From Rugalucina vietnamica (taxonomy: Eukaryota; Mollusca; Bivalvia; Lucinida; Lucinidae), in the NCBI GenBank assembly GCA_964017185.1, contig OZ024876.1, positions 246,001 to 310,000 on the forward strand: a stretch of DNA of 64,000 bases, read 5' to 3'. The notes below the pieces were generated by a model that made no database searches, was not told the DNA's origin, and saw only the letters and a list, made by a program, of their open reading frames with translations. Numbering within the stretch: position 1 is the stretch's first letter; every line of letters begins with the position of its first letter. Shown here piece after piece: positions 63,826-64,000 of the stretch. A program made the position numbers and the translations under genes.

Positions 63826-64000
63826 TTCATATTTTAAGTTAAGTTAAGGTAACTGAGTGGCCACCTATTGGGAAAATAGCTGCTCATTCGGTTTACGATA
63901 TGTTTCATGGTATAAGTACCTGATTGTTAGTTTGGTTTTTTCCCACCTCGGTTTTTGGAGTGGGAATCTTTTTCTGATTGCGCCTTTTCATGATCTTTGC
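63826..64000 (+). mobile_element. Naiad pLTR tail, running off the window
   Basis: It starts at TATGTATGTTTTCATATTT and reads to TTTCATGATCTTTGC at the window edge. The junction with the preceding minus-strand RT shares ATG. Confidence 0.7.

Overview
This window looks like repeat-choked intronic and intergenic DNA from an AT-rich invertebrate genome. A bivalve mollusc is most likely: the Penelope-like elements match clam-type Naiads as I know them, tRNA-derived SINE heads are present, and the one host gene is NXPE-like. There is no bacterial or organellar gene order. Most long open frames are pieces of retroelements.

The dominant component is one family of Penelope-like retroelement (PLE) in about twenty fragments on both strands. 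Reading the pieces in order gives a ~0.35 kb leader, an N-terminal GIY-YIG endonuclease with a Cys-rich lead-in, a CxC linker, a PLE reverse transcriptase (DFSTLYT / GIPMGTNCAP / RYLDDLL) and a ~0.9 kb 3' untranslated region whose last ~0.55 kb is also found upstream as a pseudo-LTR (pLTR). This permuted order is that of the published Naiad clade. The best-preserved copy runs 33.5-40.1 kb but is broken by nested insertions, frameshifts and stops.

Two things stand out. First, TGA codons sit at Cys positions: two in the endonuclease, and the first Cys of CxC in three of five linker copies, the other two having TGC. This is the pattern of a selenocysteine-encoding Naiad. Second, the pLTR contains a ~110-nt block with signs of RNA structure. 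It has a 15-bp basal helix, two hairpins with compensatory changes, and an 8-nt self-complementary motif found as five different perfect palindromes in 20 of 25 copies, its centre using all four Watson-Crick combinations. That suggests selection for homodimer (kissing) pairing.

Other residents. A LINE with an uninterrupted endonuclease-RT-C2H2 frame (20,561-24,548, minus) sits in a Naiad RT with a 12-bp target duplication. A decayed CR1/L2-type LINE (about 57,977-61,447, plus) starts with a 2A-like motif and two PHD fingers; a second fragment of it lies at 32,775-33,120. LINE remnants lie at 1-1,085 and 49,330-49,624. A 704-bp fold-back element rich in CGCGAC lies at 31,472-32,175. There are also SINEs, microsatellites and a 178-bp tandem repeat.

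The host gene is an NXPE-family member on the plus strand. Three internal exons (28,622-28,854; 43,991-44,265; 50,021-50,268) have good splice sites and compatible phases, and their 15-kb and 6-kb introns carry most of the repeats. A second, decayed protein-coding fragment (15,111-13,706, minus) is split by a TIR element whose ends lie at splice-like sequences. Gene-poor stretches in which I see nothing are listed as such.
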